From contig CAWABB010000003.1 of assembly GCA_963780165.1 (NCBI GenBank), forward strand, positions 1 to 55,670: DNA of 55,670 nt, read 5' to 3'. The position numbers and the translations under genes were made by a program. This DNA is from CAWABB01 sp963780165. GTDB taxonomy: Bacteria > Bacteroidota > Ignavibacteria > UBA10030 > UBA6906. The notes below the pieces were generated by a model. The model saw nothing but the letters and a program-made list of their open reading frames with translations. It was not told the origin of the DNA and searched no databases. Shown piece by piece: positions 9,113 through 16,606 of the stretch. The stretch's first letter is position 1, and each line of letters starts with the position of its first letter.

Positions 9113-10399
9113 ATGAACACGACATCTAACGTAGCGGTCCGGGAAGACATCGCTGAAGATCTTGGCACGTTTGCACCTCAAAGCATCACCACGGTGCGCG
9201 ACGACTCGATCGGCCTGCGAGGTTATGTCGTCATCGACGCCAGCGTGATGGGTCGTGCGTGCGGTGGTCTGCGTCTCACGAACGACTTGACCGTCGAACA
9301 GATCTCAGCCCTGGCGCACGGCATGACGTTGAAGTACGGTTTCAGCGGCATGGCGCAGGGTGGAGCGAAGGCGGGGATCTTCGAGGACTCCGAGGTCTCC
9401 CGTGAGCGGAAGTGGGAGCTGCTCCGCCGGTTTGGCGAGATCATCGCACCGCTGCTCCGCACGCGCGCATACATCTCCGGGCCCGACATGGGCACGACGA
9501 ACGAGGATATCGGGAAGATGCTGGCGGCGGCGGGGAGCGAGATTCCGAAACCGCGCCGGCGCCGCGGCCTCAAGTCGGGACGCTATACAGCCATGGCCGT
9601 GATGGTTGGCGTGGAGGCGTGCAGCGAAGCGCAGCACATGGCGTTGGCGGGGAAGACGGTTGCGATCGAGGGATTCGGGTCGGTGGGGAGTGCGCTCGCG
9701 GAACTGTTGGTGCGCCGTCACGGAATGCGTGTGGTTGCGGTCTCCACCTCCAGGGCTGCCATTTATCATCCTGCGGGGCTGGACGTCGAGCACTTGATGC
9801 GCCTCCGGGAGCGGCTCGGGAACGACTGTGTTGTGGCCTATGAGAGGGCGGACCGCATTCCGCACCATGAATTGAAGCTGCTGAACGTGGATGTGTTCTC
9901 TCCCTGCGCGGGTCAGTTCTCGATCACCACGGAGAACGTTGCCGCCGTGAAGGCGCGGCTCGTCGTGCCGGGAGCGAACAACCCGGTGACGATGCAGGCA
10001 GAACGCATCCTCCACGATCGGGGCATCCTTTCGATTCCGTATTTCGCAGCGAATTGCGGAGGGGTTCTAGGAAACAAAGCCGAGGTACTGGGCATCTCGG
10101 AGGACGCCATCGAGGCCTTCCTGCGGCGGAAGAACCGCGGCAGGATCGTGGAGCTGATCGCGCAGTCTCGCGCCAGCGGCACGATGATGATGCCGATTGC
10201 GGAGGCGTACGCGCTCCGCAGATTCAAGAGAGTGCAGGAAGCCGCTGCCAGGCAGAATCCCCGGCGCGGCCTCAGCAACATCGCACTCCGCACATTCAAC
10301 GCCGGCCTGATTCCCGAGGCGGTCGTCAGACCGCTCGGGCCCGTCTATCTCAACCGGTTCATGTCGAACGATCCGCCCGTGGGGGGAGGGGAACGTTAA
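9113..10399 (+). CDS. Glu/Leu/Phe/Val (ELFV) dehydrogenase family protein
   Basis: This 428-aa protein has the two-domain ELFV amino-acid dehydrogenase layout and usual length. The N-terminal domain has RACGGLRLTNDLTVEQI, MTLKYGF with Lys74, GGAKAGI with Lys86 (the catalytic-lysine segment) and GPDMGT with Asp125, so the residues for oxidative deamination appear to be kept. The Rossmann domain starts at KTVAIEGFGSVGSA (GFGSVG 187-192). These enzymes interconvert amino and 2-oxo acids with NAD(P). Such a gene is unexpected in a polysaccharide operon: it lies between algD and a CapK-like ligase and overlaps the ligase start (TAATG). It may supply an amino acid or oxo acid for glycan decoration, or be central metabolism that was captured. 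Specificity cannot be read from sequence. Confidence 0.8.
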   Translation: MNTTSNVAVREDIAEDLGTFAPQSITTVRDDSIGLRGYVVIDASVMGRACGGLRLTNDLTVEQISALAHGMTLKYGFSGMAQGGAKAGIFEDSEVSRERKWELLRRFGEIIAPLLRTRAYISGPDMGTTNEDIGKMLAAAGSEIPKPRRRRGLKSGRYTAMAVMVGVEACSEAQHMALAGKTVAIEGFGSVGSALAELLVRRHGMRVVAVSTSRAAIYHPAGLDVEHLMRLRERLGNDCVVAYERADRIPHHELKLLNVDVFSPCAGQFSITTENVAAVKARLVVPGANNPVTMQAERILHDRGILSIPYFAANCGGVLGNKAEVLGISEDAIEAFLRRKNRGRIVELIAQSRASGTMMMPIAEAYALRRFKRVQEAAARQNPRRGLSNIALRTFNAGLIPEAVVRPLGPVYLNRFMSNDPPVGGGER

Positions 10400-11820
10400 T
10401 GGATAATCTTCGCACAGCACTTTCATACGTCGCCCGGAGCGCGTACTTCTCCGCCAAAGGGTACGCCGTGTCCGCCTTGAAGCACGGGCCGGAGTTCCAG
10501 CGGACCCTCGCCGAGCTGGAAACGAGTCAGTGGTTCTCCGCCAGTCAGTTCCGCGAGATGCAGGACCAGAGGGTTCGCGCATTGATCCTGCACGCGTACG
10601 ATACGGTTCCATACTACCGGCGGCTGTTCAATGCGCACGGGCTGCGCCCGTCCGACGTTCGCTCCGTCGACGACCTGAAGAAGGTTCCCATCCTGACCAA
10701 GGACATGCTCCGGGCCAACGCGCGCGAGCTTGTGTCCACCGCGTTTCCGCGCAGGTCACTGTTTGGGGGCTGGACGACAGGCTCGACGGGAACGCCCATC
10801 AACGCACTGCGCACGCACACTTCGATCGCGTTTGAGAATGCGATGATCTGGCGCCAGCGCCGCTGGGCGGGCATCGAGCTCAGGGCCCGGAAGGCTGCGG
10901 TGTGGGGCACGATCTGGAACAACGTCATCATCCCGTCCAGCCTCCCGAAGCGCCCGCCGTACTGGCGGTACAACGCAGCCGACCGGCAGCTGTTGTTCTC
11001 ATACTACCACATGTCGGATGAAACGCTCCCCGAGTATTTCGACAAGCTTGAAAAGTTTCGTCCGGCCTTCATTGAAGGGTTCCCCTCGACGATTCTCGTG
11101 CTCGCCAATTTCCTGCGCCGGCGTGGCCGTTTCTTCCCGGTGCGGGCCGTCTTTACCTCTTCGGAGCCGCTGTACGAGGTCCATCGCCGCGAAATCGAAG
11201 AGAGGTTCCGGACGCGGGTGTTCGACCTGTACGGTCAGGCGGAACGCGTTTCCGCAGCGACCGAGTGCGAAGCGCACAGGGGACTGCACGTCAATCCCGA
11301 ATACGGCATCCTCGAAGTGCTCCGCAACGGCGCGGATGTTGCACCAGGCGAAAGCGGGGAGCTTGTCGGCACCGGTCTGAACAACTTCGGCATGCCCTTG
11401 ATACGCTACCAGACCGGCGACATCGGCCGCCTGTCAGCCGCACCGTGCACCTGCGGCCGCACCATGCCCCTCCTGGAGTCCGTCCAGGGCCGGCTGGTGG
11501 ACTGCATCCAGACGCCGGACGGACGGAAGATTCCCGGGGACGGTATTATGGGAGCGTTTCACGGGATCGGCAACATTCGTCGCTCGCAGATCATTCAGGA
11601 GGACCTGGGAACTCTGGTCGTTCGGATCGAGCGGGACAATCCAGGCGAGCCCGTCGACACGCGGACATTGCAGCGGAACCTCGAGACCTGCCTCGGGCAG
11701 GAGATGCGCATTGCGTTCGACGTGGTGCGTTCGATTGACGTCCATATTGGGAGCAAGTTCCGCTGGGTCATTTCACATGTTGCGCACGACCACGTGCCCG
11801 CGTCCGAGGAATACGTATGA
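10399..11820 (+). CDS. CapK/PaaK-like adenylate-forming enzyme, copy 2
   Basis: This 473-aa ANL-superfamily protein of the PaaK/CapK branch is a paralogue of the enzyme at 4195. Shared marks are TTGSTGTP at 126-133 (phosphate loop), DLYGQAE near 276-282, PLIRYQTGDIG and the Cys-rich turn CTCGR. It should adenylate a carboxylic acid and pass it to CoA or another acceptor in the cytosol. The ATG at 10399 overlaps the preceding TAA by one base, with GGGGAGGGG just upstream, so it is translationally coupled to the ELFV dehydrogenase. The next gene starts in its stop (ATGA). Two diverged copies in one locus suggest two acids, or two steps of one modification. Confidence 0.85.
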   Translation: MDNLRTALSYVARSAYFSAKGYAVSALKHGPEFQRTLAELETSQWFSASQFREMQDQRVRALILHAYDTVPYYRRLFNAHGLRPSDVRSVDDLKKVPILTKDMLRANARELVSTAFPRRSLFGGWTTGSTGTPINALRTHTSIAFENAMIWRQRRWAGIELRARKAAVWGTIWNNVIIPSSLPKRPPYWRYNAADRQLLFSYYHMSDETLPEYFDKLEKFRPAFIEGFPSTILVLANFLRRRGRFFPVRAVFTSSEPLYEVHRREIEERFRTRVFDLYGQAERVSAATECEAHRGLHVNPEYGILEVLRNGADVAPGESGELVGTGLNNFGMPLIRYQTGDIGRLSAAPCTCGRTMPLLESVQGRLVDCIQTPDGRKIPGDGIMGAFHGIGNIRRSQIIQEDLGTLVVRIERDNPGEPVDTRTLQRNLETCLGQEMRIAFDVVRSIDVHIGSKFRWVISHVAHDHVPASEEYV

Positions 11821-13016
11821 GAGATCCCGAGGTCAGCGCTTCGTCACTACCGCGCGTGCGCATTGGCAACCGGTTGACGGAGAGTGGGACGGCACTTCGG
11901 GGAAGTCCTCCGATGTCCCCGCCGGCCCGTCCGGCAGTCCGGGTCCTGATGGGCCTCGTCGATCAGGCGCAGGCCGGGGGCGTCTTTGCCGCGGAGCGGA
12001 GCATGATGAGGGGGTTGGAGTCGATCGGAGGTGCGGAGGTTCAGTCGTTCATGTTCGGCAGCCGGTCCGCGTCGGAAGCGTTGGGCAGCCGCATGATCAG
12101 ACTTCTTGGGGACCTGTTCACATTCGCCCGGACAGTCCTCCGCGAGCGGCCTGATGTCATCCACCTCAACTCCGCGTACAACCGCTACGCGCTCGTCAGG
12201 GACGTGCTCTATCTGCTGATTGCGCGAATCCTGGGGCACCGGGTCTTTCTCAAATACCACGGTTCACACGCACGCACCCTGGCCGAGGGTGGTGGGATCT
12301 GGCGCGCGCTCACGCGCGTCGCGGTGGCCCTCTCCTCGCGCGTCGGGTTGCTTTCCACCGAGGAGTTGAAGAACTTTGTTGCAGCCGGATGTCCGCGACA
12401 TCGTTTCGTGGTGGTCAAGAACGCCGTCGACCTTGAACGGTTCACGTCACCGGCATCGACCAATCATCGTGGCGGGCTGCTGTTTATCGCGCGGTTCATC
12501 CGGCCGAAGGGCCTGGCCGATCTACTGGACGCAGTTGCAGTTCTGAGGCAGCGGGGCGTGGACGCGCCGCTGGTGTGTGTCGGGGATGGGCCACAGATGC
12601 AGGACGCCCGGGAGCGTGCGCGCATGCTGGGGCTGGGCGACGTCGTCGCGTTTACGGGCCAGCTCCCCGAGGATGAGACGGTTGCACGGTACAAGGCCGC
12701 ATCTATCCTGGTGCTTCCGACGTATCACCAGGAAGGCTTCCCGATGACAATCCTCCACGGGATGGCTGCCGGGATGGCTATCGTGACAACCCGCATCCGT
12801 GCCGCGGCGGACTACCTTCGTGAGCCAGAGCACTGCCTCTGGGTATTGCCGCGAAATTCCGCATCCATTGCCGATGCGCTCGAGCGCCTGTTGCGCGATC
12901 CCGAGCTCTGCCGGCACATAGGACGCGCAAACATGCTGAAGGCCCGTGAATTCCAGGGCGACGTCGTCGCCCGGGAGTACCGTGAGCTGTATCGCTCGAT
13001 TGTTGCAGAACGCTGA
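11817..13016 (+). CDS. Glycosyltransferase, GT4 family
   Basis: This is a 399-aa GT-B glycosyltransferase. The first 40 residues are poorly ordered; the fold starts at VRVLMGLVDQAQAGGVFAAERS. Family marks are DVIHLNSAYN, FLKYHGSHARTL, FIARFIRPKGLADLLDAV, VCVGDGPQM and LPTYHQEGFPMTILHGMAAG, where EGFPMTILHG holds the first Glu of the E-x7-E motif while the second position is replaced (H/G), a small departure from the family. It probably adds a sugar to the lipid-linked repeat unit. The ATG at 11817 overlaps the previous TGA; an internal ATG at 11913 (MSPPARPAVRVLM) is an alternative that trims the odd leader. Confidence 0.8.
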   Translation: MRDPEVSASSLPRVRIGNRLTESGTALRGSPPMSPPARPAVRVLMGLVDQAQAGGVFAAERSMMRGLESIGGAEVQSFMFGSRSASEALGSRMIRLLGDLFTFARTVLRERPDVIHLNSAYNRYALVRDVLYLLIARILGHRVFLKYHGSHARTLAEGGGIWRALTRVAVALSSRVGLLSTEELKNFVAAGCPRHRFVVVKNAVDLERFTSPASTNHRGGLLFIARFIRPKGLADLLDAVAVLRQRGVDAPLVCVGDGPQMQDARERARMLGLGDVVAFTGQLPEDETVARYKAASILVLPTYHQEGFPMTILHGMAAGMAIVTTRIRAAADYLREPEHCLWVLPRNSASIADALERLLRDPELCRHIGRANMLKAREFQGDVVAREYRELYRSIVAER

Positions 13017-13029
13017 CACCGAACTCCCC

Positions 13030-14238
13030 ATGTCCTCTTCTACGCCGCAGTCCCGCCGACGCCGGGTTCTCATCATTGTTGAGAATCTACCCGTTCCGTT
13101 CGATAAACGTGTATGGAACGAAGCCACCGCGCTGGTGCGCGCCGGCTACACAGTGACGGTCATCTCCCCGATCGGCAAAGGGTACGAATCCAGGCGCGAG
13201 GTGCTGGACGGAGTCACCATCTACCGGCATCCGCTCCCGCTGGAGGCAGACGGCGCATTCGGGTACGTGCTCGAGTACGGGTCCGCGCTCTTCTGGGAGC
13301 TGCTCCTCGCCATCCGCGTCGCGATGAAGGAGGGCTTCGATGTTCTCCAGGCCTGCAACCCGCCGGACACCATCTTCCTGATCGGCGGGCTGTTCAAGCT
13401 CTTCGGGAAGCGATTTGCGTTCGACCACCACGACATCAATCCGGAACTCTATGTCGCGAAGTTCGGGCGTAAGGATCTGGCGTTCCGGTTGATCGTGGCG
13501 CTGGAGCGGTGGACGTTTCGGACTGCGGACATTTCCATCGCGACCAATGAATCGTACCGCGAGATCGCGGTCACGCGCGGGGGCATGAAGAGCGATCGCG
13601 TCTTCGTTGTGCGGAGCGGCCCGGACGTTTCGAAGGTCCGGCCTGTGCCGCCCGTTCCCTCGCTGAAGAAGGGGCGCACGTACCTCCTCGGGTATGTCGG
13701 GGTGATGGGCAAGCAGGAGGGGCTGAACCATCTGCTTGACGCCATGCGGCACATTGTGCAGGTTCGTGGAAGGCGTGACATTCAGTGCGCGGTCATCGGA
13801 TCGGGGACAGAGCTCGAGAACATCAAGGCGTACTGTGCGTCACTGGGGCTTGGCGAGTATGTGGAGTTCACGGGCCGGATACCGGATGATGCGCTCTTGG
13901 CGTACCTCTCGACGGCGGACCTCTGCGTGAACCCGGACGTGGCAAACGAGATGAACGACAAGTCCACCATGAACAAGATCATGGAGTACATGGCGCTGGG
14001 GAAGCCGATCGTGCAGTTCGATCTCACGGAGGGGAGGCGCTCCGCGCTTGACGCATCCCTCTATGCGCGGGGGAACGACGCGGTGGACCTTGCGGAGAAG
14101 ATCCTTGGTTTGCTTGCGGATCCAGCGCGCATGGCTGCGATGGGCGAGTTCGGCAGGCACAGAGTTGAGAATGAGCTCGCGTGGAATTACTCCGAGGTCC
14201 AGCTTCTGAAGGCCTACGACACCGTTTTTTCGTCCTGA
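13030..14238 (+). CDS. Glycosyltransferase, GT4 family (WbuB-like)
   Basis: This 402-aa GT-B enzyme begins RRRRVLIIVENLPVPFDKRVWNEA and has FDVLQACNPPDTIF, FDHHDINPELY, LGYVGVMGKQEGLNHLLDAM, AVIGSGTELENIKAY and NDKSTMNKIMEYMALGKPIVQFD. The K-x-x-E segment (NKIMEYMALGKP) is the donor-binding signature, and this set resembles the WbuB/FnlA-linked group that often moves N-acetylated aminosugars; donor identity is inference. The start is ATG 13030, 14 bp after the previous stop. It is the last gene of block A; a gap of 456 bp with a new promoter follows, so transcription probably ends or restarts there. Confidence 0.82.
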   Translation: MSSSTPQSRRRRVLIIVENLPVPFDKRVWNEATALVRAGYTVTVISPIGKGYESRREVLDGVTIYRHPLPLEADGAFGYVLEYGSALFWELLLAIRVAMKEGFDVLQACNPPDTIFLIGGLFKLFGKRFAFDHHDINPELYVAKFGRKDLAFRLIVALERWTFRTADISIATNESYREIAVTRGGMKSDRVFVVRSGPDVSKVRPVPPVPSLKKGRTYLLGYVGVMGKQEGLNHLLDAMRHIVQVRGRRDIQCAVIGSGTELENIKAYCASLGLGEYVEFTGRIPDDALLAYLSTADLCVNPDVANEMNDKSTMNKIMEYMALGKPIVQFDLTEGRRSALDASLYARGNDAVDLAEKILGLLADPARMAAMGEFGRHRVENELAWNYSEVQLLKAYDTVFSS

Positions 14239-14384
14239 GGTTGTCTAATCGCTTCATTTTAATACACTTAAAGACGATTCGTTTTGTGGAATGATGTGTG
14301 ATCATACACGACAGGATTTCGCCGGGCATGACCGATAATCCCGGCTGAATGCAGGGTATGTGATCGGGGACACAGTTTCCTGTC

Positions 14385-14412
14385 TTGCTTTTTGTACATT
14401 TTGCCGTATACT
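14385..14412 (+). promoter_or_regulatory. Sigma70-like promoter for the sugar-transferase gene
   Basis: TTGCTT at 14385-14390 and TATACT at 14407-14412 are separated by 16 bp in a locally AT-rich part of a GC-rich locus. Transcription would start near 14419 and leave a leader of about 275 nt before the ATG at 14695. This is the best -35/-10 match seen in the gap at 14239-14694. The upstream part of the gap (14239-14384) contains an AT-rich patch and a weak dyad (GCCGGG 14321-14326 with CCCGGC 14340-14345) lacking a T-run. Confidence 0.55.
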
Positions 14413-14694
14413 TGGTCGAGGAACCAAGTCATCCGTTCGCCAGGTTGGCAGTGGCGCCCCGGATGCAACCCGGAGGGTATCCGCTCCTCCGGGATGAATG
14501 GACGGCCCGGCTCCTTCTGCCCTGACTTCCGTCGGGGTCCGGTACCTGCCGGGCGGCACACAACGTCATCGTCATTGCTCACCGGAGGCTCCGCCCAGGC
14601 GGAGCATCCGAAGCTGTCCTCATTCAGGTAATCGTACGAATCCGGGAGGGGGGCTCGCCGGGTTCGCTCGAGGGGCAACACGGGGGAAAGAGGC
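14413..14694 (+). promoter_or_regulatory. Hairpin-rich 5' leader upstream of the initiating sugar transferase
   Basis: This roughly 280-nt leader has no convincing coding sequence. It contains two perfect hairpins: CCCGGAGG (14469-14476) with CCTCCGGG (14486-14493), 9-nt loop; and GCTCCGC (14588-14594) with GCGGAGC (14599-14605), loop CCAG. Neither has a T-run, so simple termination is unlikely. A GGGGGA stretch about 8 bp before the ATG can serve as ribosome-binding site. Long structured leaders often carry RNA-based control of the committed step, but no known riboswitch class was recognised. Confidence 0.4.
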
Positions 14695-16167
14695 ATGGCA
14701 CTTCGCAAACATAGTCCGCAGACTCTGCTTCTGGTGTTCCTTGACTGGGCCACCATCGTCGGGTCTATCATCGCGGCCATCCTGCTGCGCGGGCGTTCGT
14801 TCCACGGCGACGTCGCCATGCTTGACCTTCCGTTTATCGGAACTCCCTTCTACGCCGAGTACCTGTTCATCGCCGCGTATGGCGGCGTGGTCGTTACCAT
14901 CTTCCACTACTTCAACCTCTATCGTCCCGACGTTTTCACGTCTGTTCTTGACCACACGCTCCGCATTGTCAGAAGCCTGCTGATTGCCGTCGTCGGCATC
15001 GGCCTCCTTTCGTTCTTCATCCGTTCCAGCCTCATCCTTGACAGCCGCCTTGCCATCCTGTACTTCATCGTGCTCTCCTTCACGCTGATGGTGGGCGGGC
15101 GCGTCGTAATTTTCCGCGCCCTCTACCTCCTCATGAGTCGACGCCGGGCGTTCCGCCGGAGGGCGCTTGTGCTCGGTGCCGGGGAGACGGCGAAGGATGT
15201 TGCGGTGAACATCTTCATGAACCGGCAGATCGGGCTGGATGTGATCGGATTCCTGGACGACGAAGTGCAGGTCGGGCATCCGATCTTCGGCGGAGCGAAG
15301 GTGGTCGGAAGGCTCTCGGAGGTTGCCGAGTCGGTGAAGATCCTGGGAGCGGACGAGGTGGTGGTGTGCGTCGAGCATCTGGACCAGGTGCAGTTCTTCC
15401 AGTTGCTCCGTGAGTGCCTCGAGTCGGGAGCCGGCGTGAAAGTGTCGTCGCCCCTGTATGCGGTGATTCCCGAACATCTGGACATCGAGAAGTACGGGAA
15501 CGTGGGGGTTGTGACGATTTCCCAGGCGGGCCCGAGCAAGACCTACGAGATGTACAAGCGCGCGTTTGATGCGGTGCTCGCGGCCTTCGGGATGATTCTC
15601 CTCGCGCCGGTCTTTGCGGGGATCGCCGTTGCCATCAAGATCGACTCGAAGGGTCCGATCCTGTTTAAGCAGACACGTGTGGGAAGGAACGGCCGCCAGT
15701 TCAACTTCTATAAGTTCCGATCGATGCGTGTCGGCAGCGATGCCGATCCGAACCGAGAGCATCAATATGCCAAGCTGATCCAGGGCGAGTGGAAGGGGCA
15801 GGACGCCGGCGCGCCGACAAAGATCGTTGACAGCTCCCGTGTGACGCCTTTTGGCGCGTTCCTCAGGAGGACGAGTCTGGACGAGCTTCCGCAACTCCTG
15901 AACGTCTTGCGCGGTGAGATGAGTCTCGTCGGCCCCAGGCCGTGCCTGCCGTACGAGTGGAAGCACTATCAGGAGTGGCACAAGCAGCGGCTCAGCGTCA
16001 CGCCCGGATGCACCGGGGTGTGGCAGGTGTTCGGTCGGAGCCGAGTTGGCTTCCAGGATATGGTGATTCTTGACCTGTACTACAGCCAGAGCGCTTCATT
16101 TGGCCTGGATCTCTGGCTGCTCTTCAAGACCATTCCCGTGATGGTGCTCGGGCGGGGAGGGAAGTAG
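14695..16167 (+). CDS. Polyprenyl-phosphate sugar-1-phosphate transferase (WcaJ/WbaP-like initiating enzyme)
   Basis: This 490-aa protein starts repeat-unit synthesis by moving a sugar-1-phosphate from a nucleotide sugar to undecaprenyl phosphate. Four to five N-terminal membrane segments (about 10-125) are followed by a CoA-binding-like Rossmann region (RALVLGAGETAKDVAVN, IGFLDDEV) and the C-terminal bacterial sugar transferase domain: one hydrophobic helix (AVLAAFGMILLAPVFAGIAVA), then FKQTRVGRNG, FYKFRSM, the catalytic-type TSLDELPQL and LVGPRPCLPYE. Length and order fit the PGT-WcaJ type. It has its own promoter and leader, and a gap of 439 bp before the first T9SS gene. The first sugar cannot be assigned. 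Confidence 0.9.
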   Translation: MALRKHSPQTLLLVFLDWATIVGSIIAAILLRGRSFHGDVAMLDLPFIGTPFYAEYLFIAAYGGVVVTIFHYFNLYRPDVFTSVLDHTLRIVRSLLIAVVGIGLLSFFIRSSLILDSRLAILYFIVLSFTLMVGGRVVIFRALYLLMSRRRAFRRRALVLGAGETAKDVAVNIFMNRQIGLDVIGFLDDEVQVGHPIFGGAKVVGRLSEVAESVKILGADEVVVCVEHLDQVQFFQLLRECLESGAGVKVSSPLYAVIPEHLDIEKYGNVGVVTISQAGPSKTYEMYKRAFDAVLAAFGMILLAPVFAGIAVAIKIDSKGPILFKQTRVGRNGRQFNFYKFRSMRVGSDADPNREHQYAKLIQGEWKGQDAGAPTKIVDSSRVTPFGAFLRRTSLDELPQLLNVLRGEMSLVGPRPCLPYEWKHYQEWHKQRLSVTPGCTGVWQVFGRSRVGFQDMVILDLYYSQSASFGLDLWLLFKTIPVMVLGRGGK

Positions 16168-16214
16168 AAGATTGTAGAAATTCCCTGCAGGCCTGCCAGG
16201 CCGGCGGGGAAAAA

Positions 16215-16230
16215 GTGCCCAATTGGGCAC
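16215..16230. repeat. Perfect 16-bp palindrome
   Basis: GTGCCCAATTGGGCAC is fully self-complementary and lies 48 bp past the sugar-transferase stop, preceded by a run of five A. As RNA it could only form a hairpin with a tiny loop, and no T-run follows. It may be a binding site for a dimeric regulator or a weak bidirectional terminator. The rest of 16168-16370 holds only short GC-rich dyads such as GCAGGCCTGC (16187-16196). Confidence 0.45.
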
Positions 16231-16376
16231 GGACAGAGCCCTTAGCGGATTGCGGTACCCCACCACCGGCCGTTTGGGTGATCCCCACACAGGGGTGACA
16301 GCAGCGCGGCCAAATTCCCGATTTCTGGCTGAGTTTTCGTCGATTTTTCGAAGCGCCCCCATGACTCTTCGGGGCA

Positions 16377-16392
16377 TGTGATTTGTATCACT
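16377..16392 (+). promoter_or_regulatory. CRP/FNR-like box (distal)
   Basis: TGTGATTTGTATCACT matches the CRP-family pattern TGTGA-N6-TCAC; GTGAT and ATCAC form a perfect inverted repeat. Its centre (16384.5) lies about 90 bp upstream of the transcription start predicted from the -10 at 16462. No CRP-family regulator gene is present in the window, so the protein that binds is unknown. Confidence 0.5.
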
Positions 16393-16424
16393 ATCTGCGT
16401 ACATTGCGTCGCTCGGGGAGCAAG

Positions 16425-16440
16425 TGTGACGGTGGTCAAC
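16425..16440 (+). promoter_or_regulatory. CRP/FNR-like box (proximal, class II position)
   Basis: TGTGACGGTGGTCAAC keeps the left half-site TGTGA and a degenerate right half TCAAC. The centre at 16432.5 is 41.5 bp upstream of a start placed 7 nt after the -10 hexamer, the spacing of class II CRP-activated promoters, which typically lack a -35 element as here. Confidence 0.45.
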
Positions 16441-16458
16441 GGTGGGCTTTCTAGTCTG

Positions 16459-16467
16459 TGTTATACT
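16459..16467 (+). promoter_or_regulatory. Extended -10 promoter for the first T9SS gene
   Basis: TGTTATACT is an extended -10 (TGn followed by TATACT at 16462-16467). No recognisable -35 lies 16-18 bp upstream; a CRP-like box occupies that place instead. The predicted 5' leader to the ATG at 16607 is about 130 nt. Confidence 0.5.
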
Positions 16468-16606
16468 GAGGCACGATTGATGCGCTCATACACCCGTACC
16501 CGGACCGTAGAGTCTGCGCGGGGAGAAACCTGCGCGAGCACCATGCTGTTTCCTGGCAAAGCGCGCGATAGAATTTTCACTCAACACACCACTCAGGAGT
16601 ACCAGC

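Noticed and set aside
14290..14315. TGTGTGATCATACACG as a further CRP-like box
   Set aside because: It does not keep the TGTGA-N6-TCACA spacing; only the central TGATCA is symmetric.
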